Assembly: GCF_008386695.1 (NCBI RefSeq)
Contig: NZ_VUOC01000004.1
Span: 372,001-436,000 of the forward strand
From: Chitinophaga agrisoli
Lineage (GTDB): Bacteria; Bacteroidota; Bacteroidia; Chitinophagales; Chitinophagaceae
Direction of reading: 5' to 3'
DNA: 64,000 nt
Positions 51,776-61,900 of the stretch are shown here, one piece after another. Under the pieces are notes generated by a model, which saw nothing but the letters and a program-made list of their open reading frames with translations, had not been told where the DNA came from and made no database searches. Made by a program: the position numbers and the translations under genes. Each line of letters begins with the position of its first letter. Position 1 is the stretch's first letter.

Positions 51776-53872
51776 TTAATAGTTTACAGTAATGGTCTCC
51801 GTAAAAAAGCTATCACCACTGGTTCCTCTAAAGACTTTCATTTTATATCTATATGCGGTATTTATAAACAGGCCGCCGGTATCTTCCAGTTCCTTCTCTC
51901 CTGGCTCCAGTGTACGGTACAGGCGGAAAGGCTGCCCCGGGATAGCCTTGTACAGCCACAATTGCGTAACATCTGCCGGCACTTGCCACCGGAGTACAAT
52001 ACTTTTATGTTCCCGGTCAATGACCGCTTTCAGGGCATTTTTGACGGCTGGGCTGCCCATATTGATACGGGCGGCGGTAAGCGGTTGTGATAGGGAGCGC
52101 AGTTGGCTGCTATCTACCGCAGCAACACAATAGCGGTAGGAACGGCCGGGGACGGCGCTGGTATCTGTAAAGGCGTGCAGGGTATCCCCAACGGGCACAC
52201 GCAGCAGTGGTTGCCAACCGGTATCCGTGCTGCGCAGCAGCTCATGACGGGCTACATCCTTACTGGTGCTCCTTTGCCATTGCAGGTAAATACCATCCAC
52301 CTCCGAGCGCTGGGCGGTGAAAGCCGGGGGTACCGGCGGCACTACATCAGGGCGTCTCAGGGTGAGCACGGGCGAAAACGCAGAAGGGTTATAATGCCCA
52401 TCCAGCGCTACCAGTTTATAGTATACCTCGCGGGTGAGCGTTTTAATTTCAATGGTATCAGTGAAGCGGGTTGCTTTTATTGGTTCTTTTGTGACCTGCA
52501 CAAATTCCACCGTGGAATCATTGGCGCGGAATACACGGTAGGCGTAGAGATCCGTTTCCTGGTTGGGTTGCCATTGCAGCTGAACGATCCCCTTATCATC
52601 CACCTGGCCAACAAGACCTGCCGGCGGCGCGGGCGGCAGGCTATCTTCCAGCTGCACAAAATAGGGCAGCGAAAAGCTGGCTTGTCCGTCTTTGGTAAAG
52701 GCCTTGATGCGGTAGTAATTGGAAGACCGGGGTGCGTTATCTGTAAACGCCGTATCACCAGCCGGCAAACGTTTAGTCAATGGCAGGTAAGGTTTATTGA
52801 CCGCAGGGGCCCGCTCTACCTGGAAGCCGGTTATACGCGCCTTGCCCGGCGGCATCATCCATTGTACCCATACTTTGCCATCTACCACGCCCGCACCGGT
52901 AATGGAAGGCCGCGCCTGTAATTCTTCTGCTACCGTAATGTGTACCGTATCAGAAGGCGGGCTCAGCTCCCCAAAAGAAGTGATGCCACGGATGCGGTAT
53001 ACCAGGGGTTGCTCCAGCTGTACCGTATCTACCCGGAAAAAGCGCTGCTGGCGGCCTGTGTCTGCCGCGCTGCTGGTGTTGATCACCGGCTCCTGGTTAA
53101 TGGCATGATAAGTAGCCCCGCCATTCTCTGAGCGCTCTATTATATAACCCACAAACAGGCGCTCATACATGGTTTTATCCCAGCTAAGCAATACAGCCGT
53201 TTTAACGGCCTGCGCTTCCAGCCCATGCGGCGCTGGCGCCGGCGCGGCGTCCGCATAACCGGTAAATACAAAACCGGTATCCCGTTTTATCTCCGGCGGC
53301 GTGCCGGTGATAAAAATGCGGTAAAGGTATTTTTCATCCGGGCGCACCTGCTTGTCTACATAGCCTAAACCGGCCGCACAGGCTACTTCAAAAGACAGAT
53401 CCGCAGACAGCAGCATAAAGCTGTGCCGGGCTTCCAGTTCCTGCGCCTGGTGGTAAATAGACATGATATCGCGGCCTTTATGCTGTTGGGGTGCGCTTAC
53501 CTCAAACCCTTCTCCATATAAAGCCTGTGCTGCAATGGCCCCATATTTCTCCTGTTTTTTAACTACCCCTTCCCAGGCGGGCAACGGCAGCGGTTTCAGC
53601 GGGCGGGTAGTGAGCAAGGTTTCTTCCGGCACTGGCAATAACTGACCCTTACGCAGGATGGTATAACGTTTTATAGTATAGCCATACTGGTTAGCCATTT
53701 TCCAGAGCATGGGCGTAGCGGGGGCCCACCGCAGCAGGATGGAATCCTGGCGGGGCCGGGCAATAACAGCTATATTAGGCGGCTCCGTCTTTTGTTGCGC
53801 TTGCAAAGGCGCCTGCCACAAAAGGATGCCGGCAAAACATAAAACTATCCATATACGGTTCCTGTACTTCAT
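51776..53872 (-). CDS. Multi-fibronectin type III secreted protein
   Basis: A 698-residue protein with a signal peptide (MKYRNRIWIVLCFAGILLWQ). About six Fn3-like domains follow, for example VQWMMPPGKARITGFQVERA, VQLQWQPNQETDLYAYRVFR and LQWQRSTSKDVARHELLRST. Typical Fn3 ends are VPGRSYRYCVAAVDSSQLRS and TDNAPRSSNYYRIKAFTKDG. The first domain (DSILLRWAPATPMLWKMANQ) starts directly after the signal. No catalytic domain and no T9SS sorting domain is visible. It lies 10 bp before the giant SprB gene and 11 bp after the 1500-residue protein gene. It is probably a structural connector in the extracellular or periplasmic complex. Confidence 0.85.
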   Translation of the reverse strand: MKYRNRIWIVLCFAGILLWQAPLQAQQKTEPPNIAVIARPRQDSILLRWAPATPMLWKMANQYGYTIKRYTILRKGQLLPVPEETLLTTRPLKPLPLPAWEGVVKKQEKYGAIAAQALYGEGFEVSAPQQHKGRDIMSIYHQAQELEARHSFMLLSADLSFEVACAAGLGYVDKQVRPDEKYLYRIFITGTPPEIKRDTGFVFTGYADAAPAPAPHGLEAQAVKTAVLLSWDKTMYERLFVGYIIERSENGGATYHAINQEPVINTSSAADTGRQQRFFRVDTVQLEQPLVYRIRGITSFGELSPPSDTVHITVAEELQARPSITGAGVVDGKVWVQWMMPPGKARITGFQVERAPAVNKPYLPLTKRLPAGDTAFTDNAPRSSNYYRIKAFTKDGQASFSLPYFVQLEDSLPPAPPAGLVGQVDDKGIVQLQWQPNQETDLYAYRVFRANDSTVEFVQVTKEPIKATRFTDTIEIKTLTREVYYKLVALDGHYNPSAFSPVLTLRRPDVVPPVPPAFTAQRSEVDGIYLQWQRSTSKDVARHELLRSTDTGWQPLLRVPVGDTLHAFTDTSAVPGRSYRYCVAAVDSSQLRSLSQPLTAARINMGSPAVKNALKAVIDREHKSIVLRWQVPADVTQLWLYKAIPGQPFRLYRTLEPGEKELEDTGGLFINTAYRYKMKVFRGTSGDSFFTETITVNY

Positions 53873-53883
53873 AGGTATACCGG

Positions 53884-56800
53884 TTACATGCCCGGCGTGT
53901 TTTCTATTGTTACTGTTTTTACGGATGTCGTAGTATTGGTACCCGGTAATACATATTTTATGTTAAACCGGTAGGTACCTGTTGTAATAGGTTTGAAGGG
54001 CGTAGTGACGATCTGCTTCTGCACATCTGACAACTGCAGCTGCAAAGGCGGCAGCAGCGCATTCACCACTTTGCTCTGCATATTCTGGTAATCCCAGGCC
54101 ATGTAATATGGCAGATTGTACACAAAGGTGCTGCGACCGGTAAACTGCCCTGTACCAGTAGTATCCAGCACCAGCGCTTTTGGCTGCTGACGCAGGTAAA
54201 TGGCCTTCACCGGCGGCAGGCCCATGGCGGCAGTGTTTCTCCAGTCTATCTGCATATAGGGCGATACCGGGTATCCCGCATATACGTAGGGATAGATATA
54301 TTGCTGGTACCAGGTATTACCATCCAGCTGCGCTTCAAACTGCAGCACCTGGCTATTGCCCTGGTCATCTATCTCCTGCGCATCAAACAGTTCCGTATTA
54401 TCCATTACATATCCCAGCTCGCTGATGCTGTTGGCCAGCGGCCAGGTATAGGCGCTGCTCATACCCAGGCGGTCTATCTTTTCTGAGAAGCTGCTATAAC
54501 GGCTGCTGCGGAAATTAAGCTGGTAGAATACCTTTTCCACAGCCTCTGTCAGTGAGCCTACGGCAGACCTGGTCTGTACAGCCAGATCACCCGCGTCCCC
54601 GCTGGACACATTTGTTTGCTGCGTTTGCACGTTGCGGTCTACGCTGTTATCACTGGATACCGGTACGTTCACAAACTGCAGCGTATATAATTTATCATTC
54701 AGGATACCCTCCGGCATGTTAAAGTTGATGTGGCCACTGCTATAGGTGAAATTAAAGTCCACCGGCGTGCCGCCTTGCGGCGTAAGACGAGCCACCTGCC
54801 TGTACTCCGGTCCCGGATCAAACATATAGGGCATACCCTGTGTAAGCCAGATATAGGCCTGGTTGGTCTCCTGTTTATAATAGTTCAGCTGTCTACGGAT
54901 AGGATAGGTATAGGTGATCCTGGCATCCGGGATCACATCCGGGCCTTTTCCCGTGGTGAACTGTTGATCTACGTTCTCTGTATAGGGCTTGCCATCTGCG
55001 AGGTAAGGCGTCCAGCTGCCGTTAACGTTTTCTTCAAAGACCACTCTGGCGCTGAGGCGGAAAGTGGTTTGCGGGTTCAGCACATCCGGCGTTTTAATGG
55101 CTATTACCGTATTGTCGCTATTCCATTCCTGGGTGCTGGTCACCGGCTGCCCATTATTATCCAACAGTTTAAAATAATCCAGGCGGGCCCGGAAACTATG
55201 TATTTTATTGGCATCGTCCTGGATGGAGAAGGTTTTACCCACCGGCATATTACATACCAGCTGTGGGTTGGTGAAGATATCCACATCGGCTTCGCCGGAC
55301 CCGGGCGTTACATCCCCTATTACCTGTACGCCTGCTTCCGCAAACAGGTTTTGATTTACCAGCTTACATTCCTTACCCAGTGTTACTTCAAACCGGCAGT
55401 TACCGGATACCAGGCCGCCCAGTATGCTGAAACGGCCGCCCACCACACCTCTCATCCAGGTAGGATTAGGCAGCTTGGCCTGCAGCACAGCAGCTGCGCC
55501 AATGTCCAGGATATCGAATTTACCTTTCTTAAAGAGCAGGTTCACCTTCACCCCTATCTTGCCCTGGAAGTACGCGTACACCTGGCCGTTTGCATACCAG
55601 CCATTGATGCCTATGGGCCCACTGCTGCCTTCGCAACGCACCTGGTTGCCATAATCCTTCAACATCACATCAAAACCCAGGCCTGCAGCCAAGCGGGCGT
55701 AGAAGATCAGGAAGGTCATATCTCCGGTATCGAAATCGAGCCCCGCGCCAAATGCAAAGCCAGAACCTTTGCCCAGCGCATTGAGGTCGCGCATATAATC
55801 CATATCCATTCCGCCCAGTATGTCTGATACATTTGGCGGTGGCGGCGGGCTGCCCGGCAGGTCCTTGCCCACCATAAAATAGGCATGCGACCTGGCAAGC
55901 CCTAACATGTCTAAGCTAATAGGATTATCCGGGGTGCCAATATGCAGGTACCAGCCATCAGGCCCGGCGTACATAACGCCCTCGCCGGCCAGGCCGTCCG
56001 GACCGGCGCCTTTGAGCGCACCGCCGGCTACATTAATATATGTCTTGACATTCGCGTACAGGGAACTATTCTCGAAATCGCAATCTATTAAAACGTTCAC
56101 GGAGATCTGGCCGCTGGCGTCGCTGCTGGCCGCGCCCGGCTTTTTATCCGCGGCGGCCGCGTTCTCCAGCAGTTTAGGATACTGGTCCTTGATCTTCTGC
56201 AGTACGCCGGGTATGGGCGCGGTGATCACATTACACTGCCCGCGGAAGGTGATACGGGATAAACCGCCCCCACGGTTAAACGCCATCTCAAAACCAATGT
56301 TGCCATTCATTGTTTTTTCATTGGCCAGCGCAAAACTGATAGAGGCCTTAATGCCCAGCCCCGCATTGGGATCTGGTTTGTACACTACCCCGGTGGGCGT
56401 AGCGCCCAGCTCATATCCCCTGGAGGATTCCGTGCTGCCCAGCTGCGAAACGCCGTAATACAGGCCGCCGCCAAAACCTTTGGCCAATACGGGCGGGAAG
56501 ATGGGGATGGCGCCGGGGAACTCCACCAGCACATCCGCATACCAGTAACGGTTATCCTTTACCGTACCAAACAAAGCGGCAGCGACAATATGGAATCCAT
56601 TGCTGCCGCTGGTGATCTTCAGTTTTGCATCTATATCACCGCGGAAGCCATCGCCGTAGATAGCATCCTGGTTAAAGAATTCAAGGCTGCCTTTAAGGGC
56701 AAACGGTCCCTGGTCCACATCAATGGTGATGCTGCTTATTTTCGTACGGCTGTACCTGTAGTGATGGTGGCCATTATCATCCACAGATATATTGCCCAGT

Positions 56801-58386
56801 ACCGCCAGGCCGGCTTTTGCCGCAAAAGCGCTATTGCCGCCCATCATGTTCAGCGATACGTCCAGGCCTATGCCACGGTCATCACCATCTTTTACAAAGC
56901 GGATATGATCAATGGTAAGATCGTAACCACCCAGCTTAGCGGTTATGCTGGGCACGCCTACTAATGCAAATGTGCCGGAATGTATATAAGGCGCTTCTGT
57001 AGAAACGACCAACTGTTCAAACTCCAGGTGTGGCAGGGAGAGCTTGGTTTTCCCGGCTGCCGGCTGCGACTGGGGCGTTTGCCCCGTTTGCGGCGTTTGC
57101 TGGCTGCCGCCACTCACCCCGCCATCAATGGATAAGGTACCAGTGAGGTTGGCGGCTACTATAAAACGGCTATCCTTTACGGCCACTTCCAGGAAAGAGG
57201 AAGGCTCCAGTTCTACATGCGCCGCCTGGAAGATGGTGAAGCTTACCTCCTTGCGGGGTTTTACGGTGAATACATATTCCTGGCCCGGATGAAAGATGGC
57301 GGAATATATAAAAGTAGTGGTATCGCCGGTGATAGGCACGTTGATGGCGCCGCCCAATCCGCCGGACTTCAGCTGGTTGGCCACAAAACCAAGCGTTAGC
57401 TCGTCAACGGAAAATGACCAGCCGCCCATATCGCCATTCTCCAGCGGCAACAGGTAAGGCGCGGTAATGGTGCCACTAAAACCCTTTTCATCGATCAGCG
57501 CGTTGTGTACAGAAATTGTTTTGCGTTTGCCTTTCTGCCTGTTATCCTTTATCTCCGGCGGCAGGGTTACCGTAAAATCCTTTATAAAAAAGCCGCGCCA
57601 CAGGTTCATATCCTCCTGTCCGTAGATCTGGCTGTATTCTGCCGGAAATACCATGCCGGCGCTGTTATTCAGATCACTCAGGTCTATCACGGCGCTCTCT
57701 ATGTCAAAAGTAACGCCCTTTACGCCCCTTACCTGGAAGGGGTCTATGGTCACCGTGGCAATAATATCATTAAGATCAGAGGCCTGCGCTTCGAAATAAG
57801 CCATTACACGCTTCTGCAGGTTCTGGGTACCGTCTGCATTCTCCGTTACCAGCTTGGGGCTCATTACCACATCCGCGCCAATGCCCAGGCGTTTAAAACC
57901 GTTACAGTCAAATTCCGCGAAAGTTTTGCCGTGCTGCACCACCACGGTCGTGCTATCGCCAAAAAGGTTCAGGGGTATATCATTCACCAGTTCCAGGCGG
58001 GCCGTGCCTGCCAGGCCGCCTTTGCGGGTAACGGGTATGCCGCGGCCAGCAAACATCAGCTCGCGCTCTGTACCCGGCAGCTGCACTACCAGGAATGCGG
58101 TGATCTCCGCATGATCCGGTAAAAAACGGATACTGTCTATGATGATGGGAGGCTGTCCGTTATCCGAATTGCCGATACCCACCGGCAATTTAAAACTGGC
58201 CGTATCTGTAAGCTGATCGTAAAGGTCTTCCTGGTTCAGGTTACGGTTGGCCCGGCGCTCCTGTATGAGTTTGTATACGGCGCGGATATGCTGCTCCAGC
58301 GGCGTTTCCGCTACCTGTGCGGAAGCGCTCCAGGCGGTTACGCACAGGAGCAGCGAGAGGAACAGGCGGTATAGGGATCGGTGCAT
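53884..58386 (-). CDS. Large exported protein of unknown family
   Basis: A 1500-residue protein with a signal peptide (MHRSLYRLFLSLLLCVTAWS). It is rich in Gly and beta-prone residues: FDIESAVIDLSDLNNSAGMV, GMVFPAEYSQIYGQEDMNLW, KGFGGGLYYGVSQLGSTESS, VRCEGSSGPIGINGWYANGQ. A Pro/Gln-rich linker (PQTGQTPQSQP) divides it near residue 440, and beta-rich C-terminal sequence ends with TVTIENTPGM. No sorting domain, toxin motif or known catalytic signature is seen. The order of strands suggests a large beta-solenoid or beta-barrel-like structure, perhaps a shell or secretion partner. It is co-transcribed with the TNT-toxin and Fn3 genes. I do not recognise the family. Confidence 0.72.
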   Translation of the reverse strand: MHRSLYRLFLSLLLCVTAWSASAQVAETPLEQHIRAVYKLIQERRANRNLNQEDLYDQLTDTASFKLPVGIGNSDNGQPPIIIDSIRFLPDHAEITAFLVVQLPGTERELMFAGRGIPVTRKGGLAGTARLELVNDIPLNLFGDSTTVVVQHGKTFAEFDCNGFKRLGIGADVVMSPKLVTENADGTQNLQKRVMAYFEAQASDLNDIIATVTIDPFQVRGVKGVTFDIESAVIDLSDLNNSAGMVFPAEYSQIYGQEDMNLWRGFFIKDFTVTLPPEIKDNRQKGKRKTISVHNALIDEKGFSGTITAPYLLPLENGDMGGWSFSVDELTLGFVANQLKSGGLGGAINVPITGDTTTFIYSAIFHPGQEYVFTVKPRKEVSFTIFQAAHVELEPSSFLEVAVKDSRFIVAANLTGTLSIDGGVSGGSQQTPQTGQTPQSQPAAGKTKLSLPHLEFEQLVVSTEAPYIHSGTFALVGVPSITAKLGGYDLTIDHIRFVKDGDDRGIGLDVSLNMMGGNSAFAAKAGLAVLGNISVDDNGHHHYRYSRTKISSITIDVDQGPFALKGSLEFFNQDAIYGDGFRGDIDAKLKITSGSNGFHIVAAALFGTVKDNRYWYADVLVEFPGAIPIFPPVLAKGFGGGLYYGVSQLGSTESSRGYELGATPTGVVYKPDPNAGLGIKASISFALANEKTMNGNIGFEMAFNRGGGLSRITFRGQCNVITAPIPGVLQKIKDQYPKLLENAAAADKKPGAASSDASGQISVNVLIDCDFENSSLYANVKTYINVAGGALKGAGPDGLAGEGVMYAGPDGWYLHIGTPDNPISLDMLGLARSHAYFMVGKDLPGSPPPPPNVSDILGGMDMDYMRDLNALGKGSGFAFGAGLDFDTGDMTFLIFYARLAAGLGFDVMLKDYGNQVRCEGSSGPIGINGWYANGQVYAYFQGKIGVKVNLLFKKGKFDILDIGAAAVLQAKLPNPTWMRGVVGGRFSILGGLVSGNCRFEVTLGKECKLVNQNLFAEAGVQVIGDVTPGSGEADVDIFTNPQLVCNMPVGKTFSIQDDANKIHSFRARLDYFKLLDNNGQPVTSTQEWNSDNTVIAIKTPDVLNPQTTFRLSARVVFEENVNGSWTPYLADGKPYTENVDQQFTTGKGPDVIPDARITYTYPIRRQLNYYKQETNQAYIWLTQGMPYMFDPGPEYRQVARLTPQGGTPVDFNFTYSSGHINFNMPEGILNDKLYTLQFVNVPVSSDNSVDRNVQTQQTNVSSGDAGDLAVQTRSAVGSLTEAVEKVFYQLNFRSSRYSSFSEKIDRLGMSSAYTWPLANSISELGYVMDNTELFDAQEIDDQGNSQVLQFEAQLDGNTWYQQYIYPYVYAGYPVSPYMQIDWRNTAAMGLPPVKAIYLRQQPKALVLDTTGTGQFTGRSTFVYNLPYYMAWDYQNMQSKVVNALLPPLQLQLSDVQKQIVTTPFKPITTGTYRFNIKYVLPGTNTTTSVKTVTIENTPGM

Positions 58387-58422
58387 AGGATATTAGGTAT
58401 AGGAATACGACTGCTTATTTTA

Positions 58423-58950
58423 CTAGCGCTTGTTGTTGAATTTTTCCATGAAAGCCGCTTCATCAAATGCTACTTCCATGATGCCAATTATATAGATGCT
58501 ATCCGGTTCCGGGGGTCTTTCCCTTCCGGAAACTTCCGTGTAACACATGAGATACTGCGTGTTACACTGCTGGCATTTATAGTAAATAAATGAGCAGGAT
58601 GTCAGGGCTTGTTTTGGATAATTATAATAGTGTATGAATTTTCCATTGCTGTCCGTATTACTCACCAATTCCAGGTTAAACAATTGTCCTATCTGGTCTA
58701 AAAGAGGTTGGTATGGCAAACTGGCGATGTGCAGGTTGCCACCGGCAATATAATTTGTATTACCCACCCCGTTCCCTATCGTAACATCCGCATCACAATG
58801 CTGGCATTTATGTACCAGTTGCCATTGCCCCCCGCTGTTAAAAGATCCAGGCAGGTTCATCGCTAACGATCTACTGGTTTTGAAGCTATCGCTCCTTCCG
58901 GGCCAGACCGTCACCATTACATTATGCACGTTTGCTTTTCCAGTGATCAT
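58423..58950 (-). CDS. Zinc-ribbon hypothetical protein, candidate TNT immunity
   Basis: A 175-residue protein without a signal peptide. Two CxxC pairs, CQHC and CQQC, about 70 residues apart in similar local contexts (VHKCQHCDADVTIGN and YYKCQQCNTQYLM) suggest a zinc ribbon. The middle has IASLPYQPLLDQIGQLFNLE. Its ATG overlaps the stop of the toxin gene as ATGA, so the two are translated together. A cytoplasmic partner directly after a gene with NAD+-degrading domains is the expected place for an immunity protein. That function is inferred; TNT immunity proteins known from Mycobacterium (IFT) are not obviously similar. Confidence 0.65.
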   Translation of the reverse strand: MITGKANVHNVMVTVWPGRSDSFKTSRSLAMNLPGSFNSGGQWQLVHKCQHCDADVTIGNGVGNTNYIAGGNLHIASLPYQPLLDQIGQLFNLELVSNTDSNGKFIHYYNYPKQALTSCSFIYYKCQQCNTQYLMCYTEVSGRERPPEPDSIYIIGIMEVAFDEAAFMEKFNNKR

Positions 58951-61900
58951 TTTTGAATTTTTAGTGTATTGTTAGGCGAAGATATCGGTATAATCTCTAT
59001 GTACCCGTTCTCTGTCAGCCACTTTACTTCCTTCTGCGGATCAAACCTGATCTGGATCCCCTCCCCTTTGTACCCCCACCAGGGTATAATAGTGGCTCGC
59101 TCTACCCGGAAATCAAAGTCCTTCAACACCTTTATTTGATAGTATGCCGTATATTTCTTTTCTTCTCCTCTCAGGGCCCTGGATGGATAATCATACGGTT
59201 CACCATTTACCGGCGAACAATATTCCCCTTTGTAGATCGGCGTAACGTTATCTGGTTTCATATCCACCAGATATTGATAACGGTCAAGCACATCCCCTTT
59301 TTTCAGAAAAATCATCTCTGCGTCATATCCGCCATTTCCCGGAGGCCATCCACCATTTATTTTATTCTCCGCGAAGATCTCCTGTAATTTAGCCCAATTC
59401 TTCTTCTTGAAATAGTTATAGATCTCGCCTCTGATCGTGCTGCTCACCTTCTTTTTCGGATCGTAGGTAGCGCCCAGCTCATCTACGGAATTATACACCA
59501 CTTTATTCGTACCGCCAGTGGTAGCACTGCCTTGCGAATCGTCATTCGTATGGGTGTTATCAGCGCCATCGTTGCCTGTTCCGGAAGATGTATGGGTATT
59601 GGCATCCGTGTGTGCCGCAGCCTGGCCTTTCGGGGATGATACCGGCACAACTTCAATATACCCGTTCTCCGCCAGCCACTTTACATCTTTCTGTTTCTCA
59701 AACCTGATCTGGATACCTTCTCCTTCATGCCCCCACCAGGGTATGATAGTAGCTTGCTCCACCGGGAAATCAAAGTCCTTCAATACCTTCATCTGGTAGT
59801 AGGCATCATAGGTGTTTTCTTCTCCCTTCAGCGCCCGGGATGGATAATCATACGGCTGGCCATTTACCGGCGAACAGTATTCCCCTTTGTAAACCGGTTT
59901 CCCATCCGGGCCTGGCTTCAGCTCCCATTGATAGCGGTCAAGCAGGTCGCCTTTTTTCAGGTAAACCATCTCCCCGTTATATCCACCGTTGCCCGGAGGC
60001 CATCCGCCATTTATTTTATTCTCCGCGAAGATCTCCTGTAGCTTGGCCCAATTTTTATTCTTGTAATAGTTGTAGATCTCGCCTCTTAGCGTGCTGCTTA
60101 CCTTCTTTCCGGGATCATAGGTAGCCCCTAACTCATCCACTGAATTATACACTACTTTATTCGTAGCCGTATTGGCAGTGACGTTCTCATCCTCCGTAAC
60201 AGCCATCATGTCGGAGTTATCATCGCCTTCCTTCCCTACAACCGCCACCCTCCGGTTATTGCCGTCCGTGATCTCTGTGCCCTTGCCATCCGCAACGAAC
60301 TGCTTTATTTTAAGATCGCTGTTCCGCAGGTCTGCGGCGGAACCTACCATCCGCACGCGCACCGGGTGACCGGCGGGGTCCGGCAGCTCCAGGACGGTAG
60401 TATTGATATTCCATTTTGACGGATCAATGATGTTCAGGCTTTCATCAAACAGCTGTATATAATATTTACCTGATTGCAGCAAGGCGCCAATAACGCCTTT
60501 CCCGCAGGTAAAAAGCAGGCGGCCTGTAGGCATTACGACCACTTTTACAAATTTGCCGGCGCCCTTCATAAACAGGTTCATCGGATCCAGTATCTCCAGC
60601 GCATCGCTGATCTTTCCCAGCGCCCCCAGTTTGGACGAAGGCACTACGGTAGTAATGATCTGGAACACGGCTCCTCCTGCCTTGTAGGCGATCACGCAGG
60701 CATTGCCCTCGGTGAAGTGTTTAACAAGGCCATCCCATACGCACAGCACAACACCATCCCCAAACGTGCGGGGCAAAAGGATCTCATAATGGTTCTGCGC
60801 GCAATCCATTAGCATCCCCTTCCACTTATTTACAAACTCCGCCCGCGCATTATCTTCGTTCAGGATCATTTTTATGCCCCAGGAGTATGGTTGGGGTAAG
60901 CCGCTGAACATATCTACAAATCCATTCCATAAGCCGCAGACCACGGCAAACTCCAATTGCGAGGGGGTAAATTTGGCGTCCGTTTTAATAAGGGAAGCCA
61001 GCGCAACCGGGTCCAGCGCTATAGTACTGGAGACCTGGAAAGTGCGGTAGAACAAGGGGTTATAGTCATTTTCACCGGTGGTCTCGTCTAAATGTTCCGG
61101 GTTATAGAACCTTTCCGGCAACTGCAGCCAGTTGATCATGGTGGTGATGCCATCCAGCATGGCCGTTAACGGATCAAAGTTCCCCGCTACTTCCGGTAAT
61201 ACCTTCTGCAGTAATTTCAGGAAGGAATTGGTGTATTGCTGGTTGGGCACGTTTTTTCCGTAGCCGGCTTTCAGCTGGATCTTCTTATCCTCGTTAAAAT
61301 GCACCCACAGGATAATATCATTGGCCGCAGGATTCGCTACATAATCCTTTACGGCGTTGAGTATCTCCGGCGGATTCTGGTAATCGGTAATATAAAGCCT
61401 GGTAGTGTACTTGCTGGTCCTTTGGGAGATCACCGCCAGTTTGGCGGCCATCTTCGCTTTTTCTTCCGGTGTTAAGATGTTGGAGTAATCGAACACCTGC
61501 GTAGACGGATTATCAGGCGCAGGGCAGTTTTCACATTTATCAGGGCCTATTCTTTTCTGCAGCTGGTCAAAATGACTGTTCGCCTTTGGGGTAAACTCAT
61601 AATCCAGCTTCAGCTTGCTTTGGGCATCTTTCTTTAACAGGTACGCTCCATATAGTTCATTGGGTAAGGCCAACAAATATTGAAGAGGTTTCCCCATCGA
61701 CGGCAGCCTTCCCTTAATGGAGGCATTTATCTCGGCCAGCACGCCTTCACCCAGGCCGGCGGCATAGGATTTACTAACTGCAAAAGACTGGAACTTGTCT
61801 TTACCCAGGTAACAGATCTCCCGCCCGTATACAATAGCGACCTTCGTTTTAAAGCCATAGAGCTCTGACCTTAACAGGATATCTTTTCCCAGGTCTTTTA

